The notes under the pieces: generated by a model
Databases searched by the model: none
The model's input: only the letters and a program-made list of their open reading frames with translations
What the model was told of the DNA's origin: nothing
Translations under genes and position numbers: made by a program
Origin: a virus
Reading direction: 5' to 3' (one strand)
Virus record (IMG/VR): IMGVR_UViG_3300033153_003202
Coordinates: 1-23,189 of that record
DNA length: 23,189 nucleotides
In this document: positions 9,053 through 16,441 of the stretch, piece after piece
Layout: the number at the start of each line of letters is the position of its first letter
Position numbering within the stretch: position 1 is the first letter of the stretch

Positions 9053-9450
9053 TCCTTCGATTTCTCCTGTTCGATTTTCCGCGCTTCCTCGCTGCACGCC
9101 CTGATCGCTTCGAAGACATACGCGGGTTGATCTCTCATCTCGCCGGGAAATGGCAATACCTTGTATTCCCGCCACTCCGACCACCATTGAATCACGTGGT
9201 TGACTTCCGGCGTGATCGTCGCATTCGGACACCTCCGATGCTCCGGTGCCCATTCCAAAAAGAACCCGTCGTTGCTTTCGCAGTCGCAATTGCGCTCCTG
9301 ACGCTTCGTGTCGTCCGCAAGGCGCAACTCTGGATCCTCGGCATCGAGGTCGAAAGGTGCATCTTTTGGAATTGACGGGTCGCATCTGGAACACTTCCAC
9401 TTTCGTTGTTCATCACTTGCTAGGTGGATGTATCGGACTGCGAATCGGAT
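9049..9450 (-). CDS. T half of the GT tail assembly chaperone, read by -1 frameshift
   Basis: This frame has no convincing start of its own: a TTG at 9327 is the first candidate and would lose conserved-looking sequence. It is open back into the G gene in the -1 frame. Ribosomes slipping at 9450-9456 would continue here for 133 residues, giving a GT fusion of about 262 residues. The T part begins IRFAVRYIHLASDEQRKW and has a KCSRC motif, then NCDC, then a FFLEWAPEHRRCPN block and an acidic helical end. The cysteines may bind a metal. In lambda the T domain recruits the tail tube protein to the G-coated tape measure; the same role is inferred here from position between tube and tape measure genes. 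Confidence 0.75.
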   Translation of the reverse strand: MRFAVRYIHLASDEQRKWKCSRCDPSIPKDAPFDLDAEDPELRLADDTKRQERNCDCESNDGFFLEWAPEHRRCPNATITPEVNHVIQWWSEWREYKVLPFPGEMRDQPAYVFEAIRACSEEARKIEQEKSKE

Positions 9451-9836
9451 TTTCCCACAAGGCCGTCGGCCAGTAGGGACTGGTTTTTGATTGCATCAAT
9501 GATGTCTTCAAGGATCTCAGCGGGCGCAATCTCGGCAAGCCTCTTCCCTGTCGTGATCATGCTCGACGTCTTCTGACCGTTCTTGACTTCGGTCAGCGTT
9601 AGATTCTCAACGCCAGTCACGCATTTGGTAATGGCCCTCGCTCGCAACTTGTTGTAACGCCGAACATAGTTGATGTTCCCGCCGCGCGTGAGCTTGCCAT
9701 GGCTCTCTTCAAGCTGTCGGTATTCTGGCCCAGTCATTGGGACAACCGTTACAAAAAACCGTTTGTCCTCGGGGAGATCGCGATTGTCCCTGTAGTCCGG
9801 TGCGTACCTGGCTTCATCGAAAACGTGCAGTTCCAT
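9420..9836 (-). CDS. Tail assembly chaperone G
   Basis: 138 residues from ATG 9836, with GAGG 7 bases upstream. The protein is small and charged, predicted mainly alpha-helical after residue 35 (PMTGPEYRQLEESHGKLT, then helical segments), and ends in a hydrophilic tail (SDSQSDTST). It lies between the major tail protein and the tape measure gene, where lambda-like phages encode gpG, a chaperone that coats the tape measure during tail assembly and is absent from the virion. A slippery heptamer, G GGA AAA, covers codons 128-129, ten codons before the stop, allowing a fraction of ribosomes to make the longer GT protein. Confidence 0.8.
   Translation of the reverse strand: MELHVFDEARYAPDYRDNRDLPEDKRFFVTVVPMTGPEYRQLEESHGKLTRGGNINYVRRYNKLRARAITKCVTGVENLTLTEVKNGQKTSSMITTGKRLAEIAPAEILEDIIDAIKNQSLLADGLVGKSDSQSDTST
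9450..9456 (-). promoter_or_regulatory. -1 ribosomal frameshift site GGGAAAA
   Basis: On the minus strand the G-frame codons here read GTG GGA AAA TCC, giving the canonical X XXY YYZ heptamer G GGA AAA, one base different from lambda's G GGA AAG. After a -1 slip the ribosome reads ATC CGA TTC and stays open to 9049. I saw no obvious strong downstream hairpin by eye, so a stimulatory element is not established. Confidence 0.85.
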
Positions 9837-9868
9837 TGTTTGCCTCGTTGTATTGCGTCACCTGTCTA

Positions 9869-11269
9869 TCAGGTGTGCTTCCAAGTGATTGCGTCGTTCA
9901 AGCTGGCCGATTCCAGTCCTGTAAACGTAAGACTGTAGGTTGCGACCCCAGACTCGGGAACCGACAAAGGTGAGAAATCCATCTCGACTTGCGCGAGGTC
10001 GAGCTCCAACCGTGTCCCTGATTCGGCCGCGCCACCAATCACGACGGCTAGTGCTACCGACGCGAAGTCTTTGCGGTTGAGAATTTTGATTACCGCATCC
10101 GCTCGCAACCTGATGTCGATTTTCCCAGTTATGTCAAAAAACCCTGGTGTGGCATCAGACATATCCTGCTGGAATGCCGCGGAATCGTGATAGGCGTTGT
10201 TGGCTTTGATCGTCAACTCGAAGTTGCTGACGATCGCAGTCATCGCCAACGAGTCCCACGTCAGGCTACCAGTGATGCCGGTAGTCGGTACGCCTGCATC
10301 AGTCCATGTCGGGACGTGCGGGCGATACACGGAATCATCGGCATGGGTTATGGTAACCGCGCCATCGTCGTCGGCTTCAACTATTTGGAACACATGCGAA
10401 ACCGGACCGGAGTCTACCCTGTATCCGAGATCGTTCGAACCGTCGTCGTCTTCGATGATGACAACAGAGTTTTTGCCCAGCAGGTTGTCCTCTGTGGTTT
10501 GGACTTGCAAATCATTGTCAGCCGCCATAGCGGCGTCGAGTGTGCCGTTCGACGTTTGAACGAAACCCATCCCACGGCCTTCGACATGTAGTTTCGGTTC
10601 ATCCCCGCCACTGCACTTCAGCGTTAACGATTCCGGAATGCATCCCCACATTGCCTCCATCATCTTGCCTTGGAATTGACGAACGAGCGTGAGGGTTTTC
10701 AGGGATTGCCTGGGGGATGCCAGTACCCAAACCGATGCTCCGTCGTCAGCCACCCATGTATCTTCGATGTCGAAAGACACCCCTGCAACAACACTGGAAA
10801 CGATGAACGTGCCGTTGTAGTTAGTGGATCCTGAAATGGTGACCGACTCGCCATTAACCAAATCGTGAGCTGTGGTTACGGTTACATAGGGAGTGCTGTC
10901 AGAATACGCCGTGATGGCCCCAGCCGGATTCTGGGTGTACGTGACATCGTTGGTGTTTATATCCTCATTGGAAAAAAGCGCCTCGAGAAGTGGACCACAA
11001 TTTGGGGCTGTCGCCTTAGATCCCGATGGCACATAATACCCATCGGTAGACCAACTATACTCGCTCTTCCCGGTAATGCGTTCCTGTGTGCCCCTACTTG
11101 GCTGGAACGAATCGCGCCGATCCTTGCGCGCAATGCTCGGACCAAAGTCAGAAGTCAGCACGGCCATGGCATCGGTTGCCGCGGGACGGCGGAATGTGCC
11201 CGCAGTCGTCTCGGACGCTACGAAAAACTTCTGCCGCTCTCCGAGGATGTCTTCGTACGTGATTCCCAT
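9869..11269 (-). CDS. Major tail (tube) protein with inserted FCCH-like beta domain
   Basis: 466 residues from ATG 11269, with a GGAG site upstream. The N-terminal part (YEDILGERQKFFVASETTAGTF) matches the opening of many siphophage tail tube proteins, which begin with a short motif and a strand marking an assay-like 'KF.VA.ET..GT' pattern. Residues about 110-185 form a separate beta module (VTVTTAHDLVNGESVTISG, then YNGTFIVSSV, then SFDIEDTWVADDGASVW) like the FCCH-type insertions seen in phage tail proteins. The remainder returns to tube-like beta segments, ending VATYSLTFTGLESASLNDAITW. It is longer than plain tube proteins (about 200-350), which the insertion explains. The gene precedes the G/GT chaperones, as expected for the tube subunit. 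Confidence 0.8.
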   Translation of the reverse strand: MGITYEDILGERQKFFVASETTAGTFRRPAATDAMAVLTSDFGPSIARKDRRDSFQPSRGTQERITGKSEYSWSTDGYYVPSGSKATAPNCGPLLEALFSNEDINTNDVTYTQNPAGAITAYSDSTPYVTVTTAHDLVNGESVTISGSTNYNGTFIVSSVVAGVSFDIEDTWVADDGASVWVLASPRQSLKTLTLVRQFQGKMMEAMWGCIPESLTLKCSGGDEPKLHVEGRGMGFVQTSNGTLDAAMAADNDLQVQTTEDNLLGKNSVVIIEDDDGSNDLGYRVDSGPVSHVFQIVEADDDGAVTITHADDSVYRPHVPTWTDAGVPTTGITGSLTWDSLAMTAIVSNFELTIKANNAYHDSAAFQQDMSDATPGFFDITGKIDIRLRADAVIKILNRKDFASVALAVVIGGAAESGTRLELDLAQVEMDFSPLSVPESGVATYSLTFTGLESASLNDAITWKHT

Positions 11270-11273
11270 GATC

Positions 11274-11534
11274 CTACTCCTTCACCTTCTTCAATTTCGC
11301 CTTGGGCTTCGGCTCCGATTTCGGCTCTGCCTTCATCTTTGGGAATATGCCTCGACGTGACGCTCGGTAGGTGTCGAGATCCCCCCCGAAGTCCGGCCGA
11401 AGCTTCAACGCGTCAAATGCATCGTTGGGAATGTCCCCACGTTTGACGGTGTCGCCTTTTCGGATCGTGCGCTTCTGATTTGTTCCCATTACTCGGATCT
11501 GACCGTTGCCGCTGTATGTGATCGACTCGCTCAT
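11274..11534 (-). CDS. Small basic connector-region protein, unknown function
   Basis: 86 residues from ATG 11534, overlapping the previous stop as ATGA and ending 4 bases before the tail tube start. The first 60 residues look folded (ITYSGNGQIRVMGTNQKRTI, then KRGDIPNDAF). The last 20 are a Lys/Pro/Glu tail (KSEPKPKAKLKKVKE) likely to be disordered. The coupled position between tail terminator and tube suggests a small head-tail or tail-completion factor. I do not recognise the family. Confidence 0.8.
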   Translation of the reverse strand: MSESITYSGNGQIRVMGTNQKRTIRKGDTVKRGDIPNDAFDALKLRPDFGGDLDTYRASRRGIFPKMKAEPKSEPKPKAKLKKVKE

Positions 11535-11998
11535 GAGAGACTCCCGTCTCGATGGTAAACAACATTGAACGTCATAGTGAGGGTACCGCCCGCACCTTGA
11601 CTATCGATTGAATCAGGATCGCCGATATCGTCTTGCTGCGATATCAAGTGAGTCATCGTTGCAAAACCGCCACGTGTGGTGTCAGCCGAGATAGCCGCCA
11701 AGATATCGTCTTCGATATTCGTAATGGCTTCTGACGCAAGGGCTTTCGTGGCCGCATTCACGTGAGCTGCCACGATGATCGGCATTGTCACTCGGAGTTG
11801 ACCGAATGCGTAATACTTGAACGTCGACACCTGCGGCATGTAGCCAACCCATGCACGCAAACCTGCGCCAACACTGTGCCACTCTTTGATGAGTCGCTCG
11901 ACGGTTTCAACGTCGGTCTTGTACCCGTTGGCAATCGTGATCCCTTCCAGGGTTGTCTGAAAGTTGTCCAAGATGGATTCTTTCGGAGGCGTGCCCAT
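11531..11998 (-). CDS. Tail terminator / tail completion-like protein
   Basis: 155 residues from ATG 11998, which shares bases with the preceding stop (TAATG). The protein has an N-terminal helix region (ILDNFQTTLEGI), a central LRVTMPIIVAAHVN strand-helix and a C-terminal GTLTMTFNVVYHRDG strand. This arrangement is common among gpU-like tail terminators, which cap the tube and bind the head. Position fits: after the gpS/gp10-like gene and before the tube gene. No catalytic motifs are present. The assignment is by fold impression and synteny. Confidence 0.65.
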   Translation of the reverse strand: MGTPPKESILDNFQTTLEGITIANGYKTDVETVERLIKEWHSVGAGLRAWVGYMPQVSTFKYYAFGQLRVTMPIIVAAHVNAATKALASEAITNIEDDILAAISADTTRGGFATMTHLISQQDDIGDPDSIDSQGAGGTLTMTFNVVYHRDGSLS

Positions 11999-12585
11999 TA
12001 TGCGCTCGCCTTCTGGATCGCAATGTTGATGTGCTTGCCGATGATGTCGCGGATCCCTTTTTCGGCTGCCTTGCGGGCACGCTCAACGTAACCCTTGCCG
12101 CGGATTGTGACTTGAGGTTTGAGGAGGTAATGCGGCTTGATTCGTTGGCTCTTGCCTTTGCCTGTAATCTCCGCAAGCAACTTGTTGCCGGCTTTGCTTT
12201 TGATGAATGTCAGCCGTCCAGGTGCCCACGTCCTCGGCCACTTACCGGGGACCTTTGCCTCCTGGCTGATAGGTATCGCGAGGTTCTTTGTCGACTTCGC
12301 CTGAATGACACCACCCTCATCCTGAATTCCCGCATAGACGAGGTCCAACAATGCGGCACTGCTTTTGATCTTGCCGCTCGTTTGCAGCATGACGGCCTTG
12401 GGGTTGCGCGACAGTTGCCCTGTGCCGCCGCTCGAGAACACAGCGGCAATCGTCTCCTTGAGCTCGCCCTCGGCATGAATAGCCGCGAGCATCAACGACT
12501 TGACCAACTCCTTGTCGATTTCGTCGGTAACGCTCTCGAGGTATTCCTCAACGTTGCTCTCGTATTTGATTCCGACGTCAACCAT
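11998..12585 (-). CDS. HK97 gp10-like / virion morphogenesis protein
   Basis: 195 residues from ATG 12585, overlapping the upstream stop by 8 bases. An N-terminal helical part (EIDKELVKSLMLAAIHAEGEL) is followed by beta segments and a C-terminal motif, PHYLLKPQVTIRGKGYVERA, then KAAEKGIRDIIGKHI. The closing 'P..L.P.....' plus long helix is characteristic of HK97 gp10-like and phage virion-morphogenesis (gpS-like) proteins, which complete the tail before joining to the head. Its place between the head-tail adaptor and the terminator agrees. Confidence in the gene is high and in the family moderate. Confidence 0.75.
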   Translation of the reverse strand: MVDVGIKYESNVEEYLESVTDEIDKELVKSLMLAAIHAEGELKETIAAVFSSGGTGQLSRNPKAVMLQTSGKIKSSAALLDLVYAGIQDEGGVIQAKSTKNLAIPISQEAKVPGKWPRTWAPGRLTFIKSKAGNKLLAEITGKGKSQRIKPHYLLKPQVTIRGKGYVERARKAAEKGIRDIIGKHINIAIQKASA

Positions 12586-12982
12586 TGTTTTTGCCCCAGC
12601 CTATGCCGACGCCAACTTGACGATAATCGGAATCCGAATTGATGGAGTCTGCCGCGCTATTGCTCAACCCGCCGACGTACGACTCGGCCACACCGCGACT
12701 CTCTGCTTTGAGCTCTTTCAGCAAATCCTTGTAATGAGTGATCTGTTGTGAGCGCGACGCACTCATGCCGACGTTGCTGCGGTCCACGTCTCGGGCCAAG
12801 TGCGCAATGACGTCTTGCACGCAGCGGATCGCTGTCGGGCCAACCGCATCGTCGTACTGGTCGAGGCGAAACTCAATCTGCTCATCGGAGAGCATTTGCT
12901 TGTTCTCTTGAGTGTCGCCGATCGCCGACCGAACCTGAGACAATGCCGTTGTGAGATCGGAGGAGTCCCACGTGAATGTCAT
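12578..12982 (-). CDS. Head-tail adaptor (gp6-like connector)
   Basis: 134 residues from ATG 12982. The sequence has FTWDSSDLTTALSQVRSAIG near the start, then QMLSDEQIEFRLDQY, then a helix with ARDVDRSNVGMSASRSQQIT and a further amphipathic helix (YKDLLKELKAESRGVA). This order (a short DLTT..S.VR..IGDT opening, 'LSDEEI' helix, 'A.....D....G..SA..SQ' helix) is typical of gp6-like head-completion connectors that bind the portal ring. The C-terminal 30 residues are Ser/Gly-rich and probably flexible. The next gene overlaps by 8 bases. Confidence 0.75.
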   Translation of the reverse strand: MTFTWDSSDLTTALSQVRSAIGDTQENKQMLSDEQIEFRLDQYDDAVGPTAIRCVQDVIAHLARDVDRSNVGMSASRSQQITHYKDLLKELKAESRGVAESYVGGLSNSAADSINSDSDYRQVGVGIGWGKNNG

Positions 12983-12985
12983 GGA

Positions 12986-13684
12986 CTACCCCTTCTTTTT
13001 GCTCGCCCGCTTTTTCCTCGTCTTTTTCTTCGGGGGCGTTGGGGTAGGTTTTGGATCGTCGATCAACAGCCCGACTGATGCCGCTTCGTCCGGATCGACT
13101 TCAGCGGTGTCTGTCTGCACGGGGCCTTCGGGAACTTCGGTAGCCTTGCTGTCTGTCTTGATCAGGTGTCCATCGTCGTCGATGTGGGTGCCGAAGGTTG
13201 TGTCAGGTTGCGGCTTGGGCTCTGGTGCTACTTCTGGTGGAACCAGCACCGTCTCGAGACCCTTCGCAACACCTTCGCGCTCGTCATCGGTCAACAGGCC
13301 TTCCAGTTCACTGTGCGGCATCGACTCGGCGAGATCGGCCGCTTCAAGAGCAGTTCCTGCACCATCGGCAACCATGTGCACGATTGCCAATCGCTTGGTG
13401 ATGATCTCGGCCGCTGCGTGAGCCGTGTATCCTTGCGCCATAGCCTTGGCGAACGTCGGGACATCCACAACTTCGGTTTTCGGGATCGGCGGGATCGAGT
13501 GGTCTATGCCGCGGTCGCCGCGTTTCGATAGCGGCTCCATCCATGACTCGCCGTCGGAGGGTATCCACCGAAGCACGCCCATCGATACGAGCGTGCGCTT
13601 CGGCTTCAAATCAGGACAAGGATCCCCTGGTTTGCACTCTACTCCCTTGTAGGTCCGCGCCTTTTGGAACACGTATGGGGCCAC
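12986..13684 (-). CDS. Hypothetical head-connector region protein with Lys-rich tail
   Basis: 232 residues from GTG 13684, supported by GAGGTG five bases upstream; no better start is present. Residues 1-60 (YVFQKARTYKGVECKPGDP, then LVSMGVLRWIPSDGE) look like a small beta domain. The middle contains a helical stretch (FAKAMAQGYTAHAAAEIITK). The last 90 residues are acidic and Pro-rich, ending in KKKTRKKRASKKKG. It lies between the capsid gene and the head-tail adaptor, the usual place for a small head-completion protein. The basic tail could contact packaged DNA, which is inference only. Family not recognised. Confidence 0.75.
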   Translation of the reverse strand: MAPYVFQKARTYKGVECKPGDPCPDLKPKRTLVSMGVLRWIPSDGESWMEPLSKRGDRGIDHSIPPIPKTEVVDVPTFAKAMAQGYTAHAAAEIITKRLAIVHMVADGAGTALEAADLAESMPHSELEGLLTDDEREGVAKGLETVLVPPEVAPEPKPQPDTTFGTHIDDDGHLIKTDSKATEVPEGPVQTDTAEVDPDEAASVGLLIDDPKPTPTPPKKKTRKKRASKKKG

Positions 13685-13717
13685 AGTGTCACCTCGTAAT
13701 GGAAGGACCAGAAACCG

Positions 13718-13891
13718 TCAGCCAGTTGCCGGGTTGATCAGGAGCAGTCCCGAATCGGCAGCCGTGATCTTTGGATCAAAAGCGGTTTCGGAATGGAGCC
13801 AATCGCCCAGTGGGTCATCACTGCGCCAACGCCGTATCGCCGCGCCACCCTTGCCATTCGCGTCGTAGTCAGACCACGAGTAGGTGTACAT
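13718..13891 (-). pseudogene. Displaced C-terminal fragment of the major capsid protein
   Basis: This frame, +1 relative to the capsid ORF, encodes YTYSWSDYDANGKGG, then AAIRRWRSDDPLGDW, then FDPKITAADSGLLLINPATG. That is the expected end of this major capsid family: a YTF.W strand, a basic R.W/R.R strand and a final 'K..A.DxG.L..N' strand. It begins at an AATG within the capsid gene with no useful ribosome-binding site, so separate translation is unlikely. It is read here as the severed end of the capsid gene after an internal deletion with frame change. Confidence 0.75.
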
Positions 13892-14582
13892 TGTAAACCG
13901 TTTCGGTGACGAGGAAGTTTGCCACGCCGAACCCTTTTGCGAGATCCGAATAGTCGGCAAATCCGCCATCGGAAGTGTGCTTGATTTTGTCGAGGGTGTC
14001 ATCGTGCTCGAGCAAATAATCAGCAACTTCCGCGCATGCCACGATGGTGTTGGGCTTGAACCCACCGCACAGCTTTTGCAGGGTGCGAAGGTACGCGCGC
14101 ACCACCACATACGGGGTGCTCGAGCTGTCAGAGAAATGCACGAAGTCGGAACCCGAAGCGGCGCCCGTTGCAGTCGTGGTCCAATTGCCCGACGTGAACA
14201 ATTTGGTGATGACCTGGAGCTCGCGACGAAGCAACTGTTGCTGAGTCAAAAACCGAACCGTTGCGTCATCGAGGTCGACATCGGCATCGGTTCGGTCTTT
14301 GTCAAGGATGAGCTTCTTCAGCGGCCACTCTTCACAAGAGTAGGTTGAGCTCGACATCTCGAAGGTCGCCTCAGGTGCCGGCGAGTTCCGGTCGGTCTCG
14401 TCCGTTTGCAGACGGAGGAAATCAGCGGCATCCCAGATTGGGTACTTGTCGCTCGATTTCGCGACCTTGATGATCGGGGACACCTTGTCGGCGATGAACA
14501 TCTCCTGATCTTGGACGAATCCGATCGACAAGTCCGTGAGCAGGGTATCGATATGCACTTGAGACTTGAGAGGGCCTGGCAT
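13869..14582 (-). CDS. Major capsid protein, C-terminus lost by frame disruption
   Basis: 237 residues from ATG 14582, with a strong AAGGAG site eight bases upstream. The opening (VHIDTLLTDLSIGFVQDQEM, then FIADKVSPIIKVAKSSDKYP), the middle (STYSCEEWPLKKLILD, QQQLLRRELQVITKLF) and FKPNTIVACAEVADYLLEH match the HK97-fold capsid family that opens with HID..L...S......FIAD.VFP. After TETVYN the frame runs into VHLLVV and stops. Relatives continue about 35-45 more residues before a YTF.W strand; here that strand lies immediately after, in the +1 frame. The product therefore lacks the end of the P-domain and is probably non-functional, unless the sequence is in error. Protease-scaffold and decoration genes upstream confirm its identity. 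Confidence 0.8.
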   Translation of the reverse strand: MPGPLKSQVHIDTLLTDLSIGFVQDQEMFIADKVSPIIKVAKSSDKYPIWDAADFLRLQTDETDRNSPAPEATFEMSSSTYSCEEWPLKKLILDKDRTDADVDLDDATVRFLTQQQLLRRELQVITKLFTSGNWTTTATGAASGSDFVHFSDSSSTPYVVVRAYLRTLQKLCGGFKPNTIVACAEVADYLLEHDDTLDKIKHTSDGGFADYSDLAKGFGVANFLVTETVYNVHLLVV

Positions 14583-14599
14583 GTTCCTAGCTCCTTTGT

Positions 14600-14616
14600 G
14601 CGGCGCTGAGCGCCGC
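14600..14616 (-). promoter_or_regulatory. Perfect hairpin just upstream of the capsid ribosome-binding site
   Basis: GCGGCGC-TCA-GCGCCGC is a perfect 7-bp G+C stem with a three-base loop, ending a few bases before the AAGGAG of the capsid gene. No U-tract follows, so it is not an ordinary terminator. It may shape mRNA processing, stability or capsid translation. Confidence 0.6.
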
Positions 14617-14626
14617 GTTCACTCAT

Positions 14627-14641
14627 GCGGTTTCAGACCGC
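14627..14641 (-). promoter_or_regulatory. Second hairpin upstream of the capsid gene
   Basis: GCGGT-CTGAA-ACCGC gives a 5-bp stem and five-base loop, 10 bases upstream of the larger hairpin. The two lie in tandem in the 75-base gap between the decoration and capsid genes. Confidence 0.45.
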
Positions 14642-14657
14642 TCTAAACCTCGACCTC

Positions 14658-16406
14658 TTACGCCGGGGTGAATACGCTGTAGTAGCAAGTGACTCGCAAC
14701 AGCCGGTCGCCGGCTGCGTTGTACGGACTTGCGCTCATCGTCCAGACCAGATCCTCATCGGCATCTGGCACAACAACGGTTGCTAGTTGTTTGATGTCTA
14801 CCAGAGTGTCTGCGCCTGCACCGTTGAACCAATTGGCCAACGTCAGCGACACGGTTGCCCCGCCACCAGCCGTTTGGTACTTGATGATGGAATTCTCGTT
14901 CTGGTCGTAGTTGGCGCCTCCGCCCGAAATGTTGGCGATCAAGTGATGGAAAATCAAAGCATCACCAGAAGCGACTGTCCCTAGACCTACCTCGGCCGAG
15001 AAGTCGACCAACACCAATGGCGTGGCATCTCCGGCTTTCACTTCGGCCGCTGACCAGTTGGTGGTCGCTTGCCGCATGAACGTCTTGGCCAGAGTCAGTG
15101 CGCCGCCAGCCGCCAATGTGGCATCGCCGCTCACCGCAACCGATGCCGGCGCCGTGCCGGAATCGACCATGATGTTGCCGCCGGTCGCGCCCATATCGAG
15201 CACGGTTATGTCGTTCGTAGTACCGACCACGACATTGCCGATCGGAACGTTGAGCTCCGTGATCGCATTGGCGGTGTTCGTTCCCTTGATGATGATCCCG
15301 TGACCACCTGCCGCAACGCTTCCCAGCATCGCAGGAGTGACGGAGTCGTTTGCGATTGTGACTGCCCCACCGTCCGCGATTGTGACATCGCCGGAAACCG
15401 TGGCCCACTGTGGCGCGTTCGACCCACCCTGTTGCAGGATGTCGTTGGCGGTGCCTTCACCCAATCGAGCCAAGGCAGTTGCACTGGACTTGTAGAGGAT
15501 GTCGCCTGTGGCATCCGAGCCGACCGTCACATCTGTGCAAGTCGCAACGCCATCTGCCAGTGTGACATCGCCGCTCATACTCACCCACTCGGGGAGCAGG
15601 CTGCCGCCATCCATCTGCAAATATTGGCCCGTGGTGCCCTTTGCCAATCTCTCGAACGTGCTCGCCGAATCGCGCATCAAAATGTCGCCGCTCGCATCGC
15701 CGGCTGCCGTGGTGGCCAAGTCTGTCTGTGCAGCGGAAGTGATAGCCGATTGAGCAATCCACTCCGGGGCCGTGGCACCGGAATTCATCGCCAGGATTTG
15801 CACCGTAGTGCCCTTGGCCAAGCGCTCAAACGTGGTCGCCGAATCACGATAGATGAGATCGCCTGAGGCGTCCGAGGCTGCCGTGGTGTCGATATCGGTA
15901 CACACTGTCACACCAGCGTTGCTCATCGTGACATCGCCGGTCATGGTAACCGCAGCGGCTTCGCCGCTACCGTTGCCAAGCCACACCTTGCCGTCCGCCA
16001 ACGCCCGGTCCGCCACTGCGCTGTTGAGCGCGGTGCCGAGACAAATGATGCACGGGATGCGGTCGCCGTCCGAGCCGTCCGACAAAGCGATTGCAATGAC
16101 TGCCTCGTCCGGATCGGTCTGAGCGATCAACATACCGTCGACATCAACCACGAGTCGGTTTTGCTGGCTGACGGTCCCGCCAATCTTCGGCGAGAAGATC
16201 CCGCCGTACACAACGCTGGCCGCTTCACCCTCATCGGGCGCGTTGAACAGAATGCCGAGAGTGAACTCGCCAAGCGTGTCACACAGCTCGATAACATCGC
16301 TCGAGAGTTTGACGGCGTAGTACTGATTGTCTGTGAGATCCGAACCAGCAATGAGCCCAGTAGAAACGATTTGCGGCTTGCCTTCGTATGCTCCGATGTC
16401 GCCCAT
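14658..16406 (-). CDS. Capsid decoration protein fused to fibre-like repeats (candidate head fibre)
   Basis: ATG 16406 is chosen over the GTG five codons upstream because AGGA lies 8 bases before it; this gives 582 residues. Residues about 10-105 (STGLIAGSDLTDNQYYAVKL, then FTLGILFNAPDEGEAASVVY, then RLVVDVDGMLI) match DUF2190-type capsid cement proteins, which are usually about 110-130 residues. The rest is an extension. Three repeats of about 57-60 residues share a (S/G)DA(S/T)GDI...SAT.(F/L)(E/A)RL..GT...IL block and SGDVT segments. They lead into a C-terminal beta domain (about 130 residues, ATTNWSAAEVKAGDATPLVL onward). The gene lies between protease and capsid genes, the decoration-protein position. 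It may project fibres from the head. Confidence 0.7.
   Translation of the reverse strand: MGDIGAYEGKPQIVSTGLIAGSDLTDNQYYAVKLSSDVIELCDTLGEFTLGILFNAPDEGEAASVVYGGIFSPKIGGTVSQQNRLVVDVDGMLIAQTDPDEAVIAIALSDGSDGDRIPCIICLGTALNSAVADRALADGKVWLGNGSGEAAAVTMTGDVTMSNAGVTVCTDIDTTAASDASGDLIYRDSATTFERLAKGTTVQILAMNSGATAPEWIAQSAITSAAQTDLATTAAGDASGDILMRDSASTFERLAKGTTGQYLQMDGGSLLPEWVSMSGDVTLADGVATCTDVTVGSDATGDILYKSSATALARLGEGTANDILQQGGSNAPQWATVSGDVTIADGGAVTIANDSVTPAMLGSVAAGGHGIIIKGTNTANAITELNVPIGNVVVGTTNDITVLDMGATGGNIMVDSGTAPASVAVSGDATLAAGGALTLAKTFMRQATTNWSAAEVKAGDATPLVLVDFSAEVGLGTVASGDALIFHHLIANISGGGANYDQNENSIIKYQTAGGGATVSLTLANWFNGAGADTLVDIKQLATVVVPDADEDLVWTMSASPYNAAGDRLLRVTCYYSVFTPA
15440..15900. repeat. Three diverged tandem repeats in the decoration gene
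   Basis: Units begin near 15448, 15630 and 15804 (period about 175-180 bases). The last two share words such as ccgaatc and ggctgccgtggtg in order. They encode the GDASGDI...ERLAKGTT modules. The match is clear at protein level and partial in DNA. Confidence 0.65.
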
Positions 16407-16426
16407 GACTCTTGTCCTCACTTATC

Positions 16427-16441
16427 GCCGGCAGCTCCGGC
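16427..16441 (-). promoter_or_regulatory. Hairpin upstream of the decoration gene
   Basis: GCCGG-AGCTG-CCGGC forms a 5-bp G+C stem with a five-base loop in the gap between the protease stop and decoration start, about 20 bases before the ATG. It lacks a U-tract. Its position resembles that of the hairpins before the capsid gene. Confidence 0.4.

Noticed and set aside
9192-9416. 74-codon frame beginning MMNNESGS at 9416
   Set aside because: It becomes Arg/Thr/Ser-rich after 20 codons and overlaps the well-supported T frame, which is reached by frameshift.
14318-14626. 102-codon frame starting in the capsid leader
   Set aside because: It runs through the capsid gene in another frame, with shadow composition. 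Its ATG lies between the two hairpins without a ribosome-binding site.
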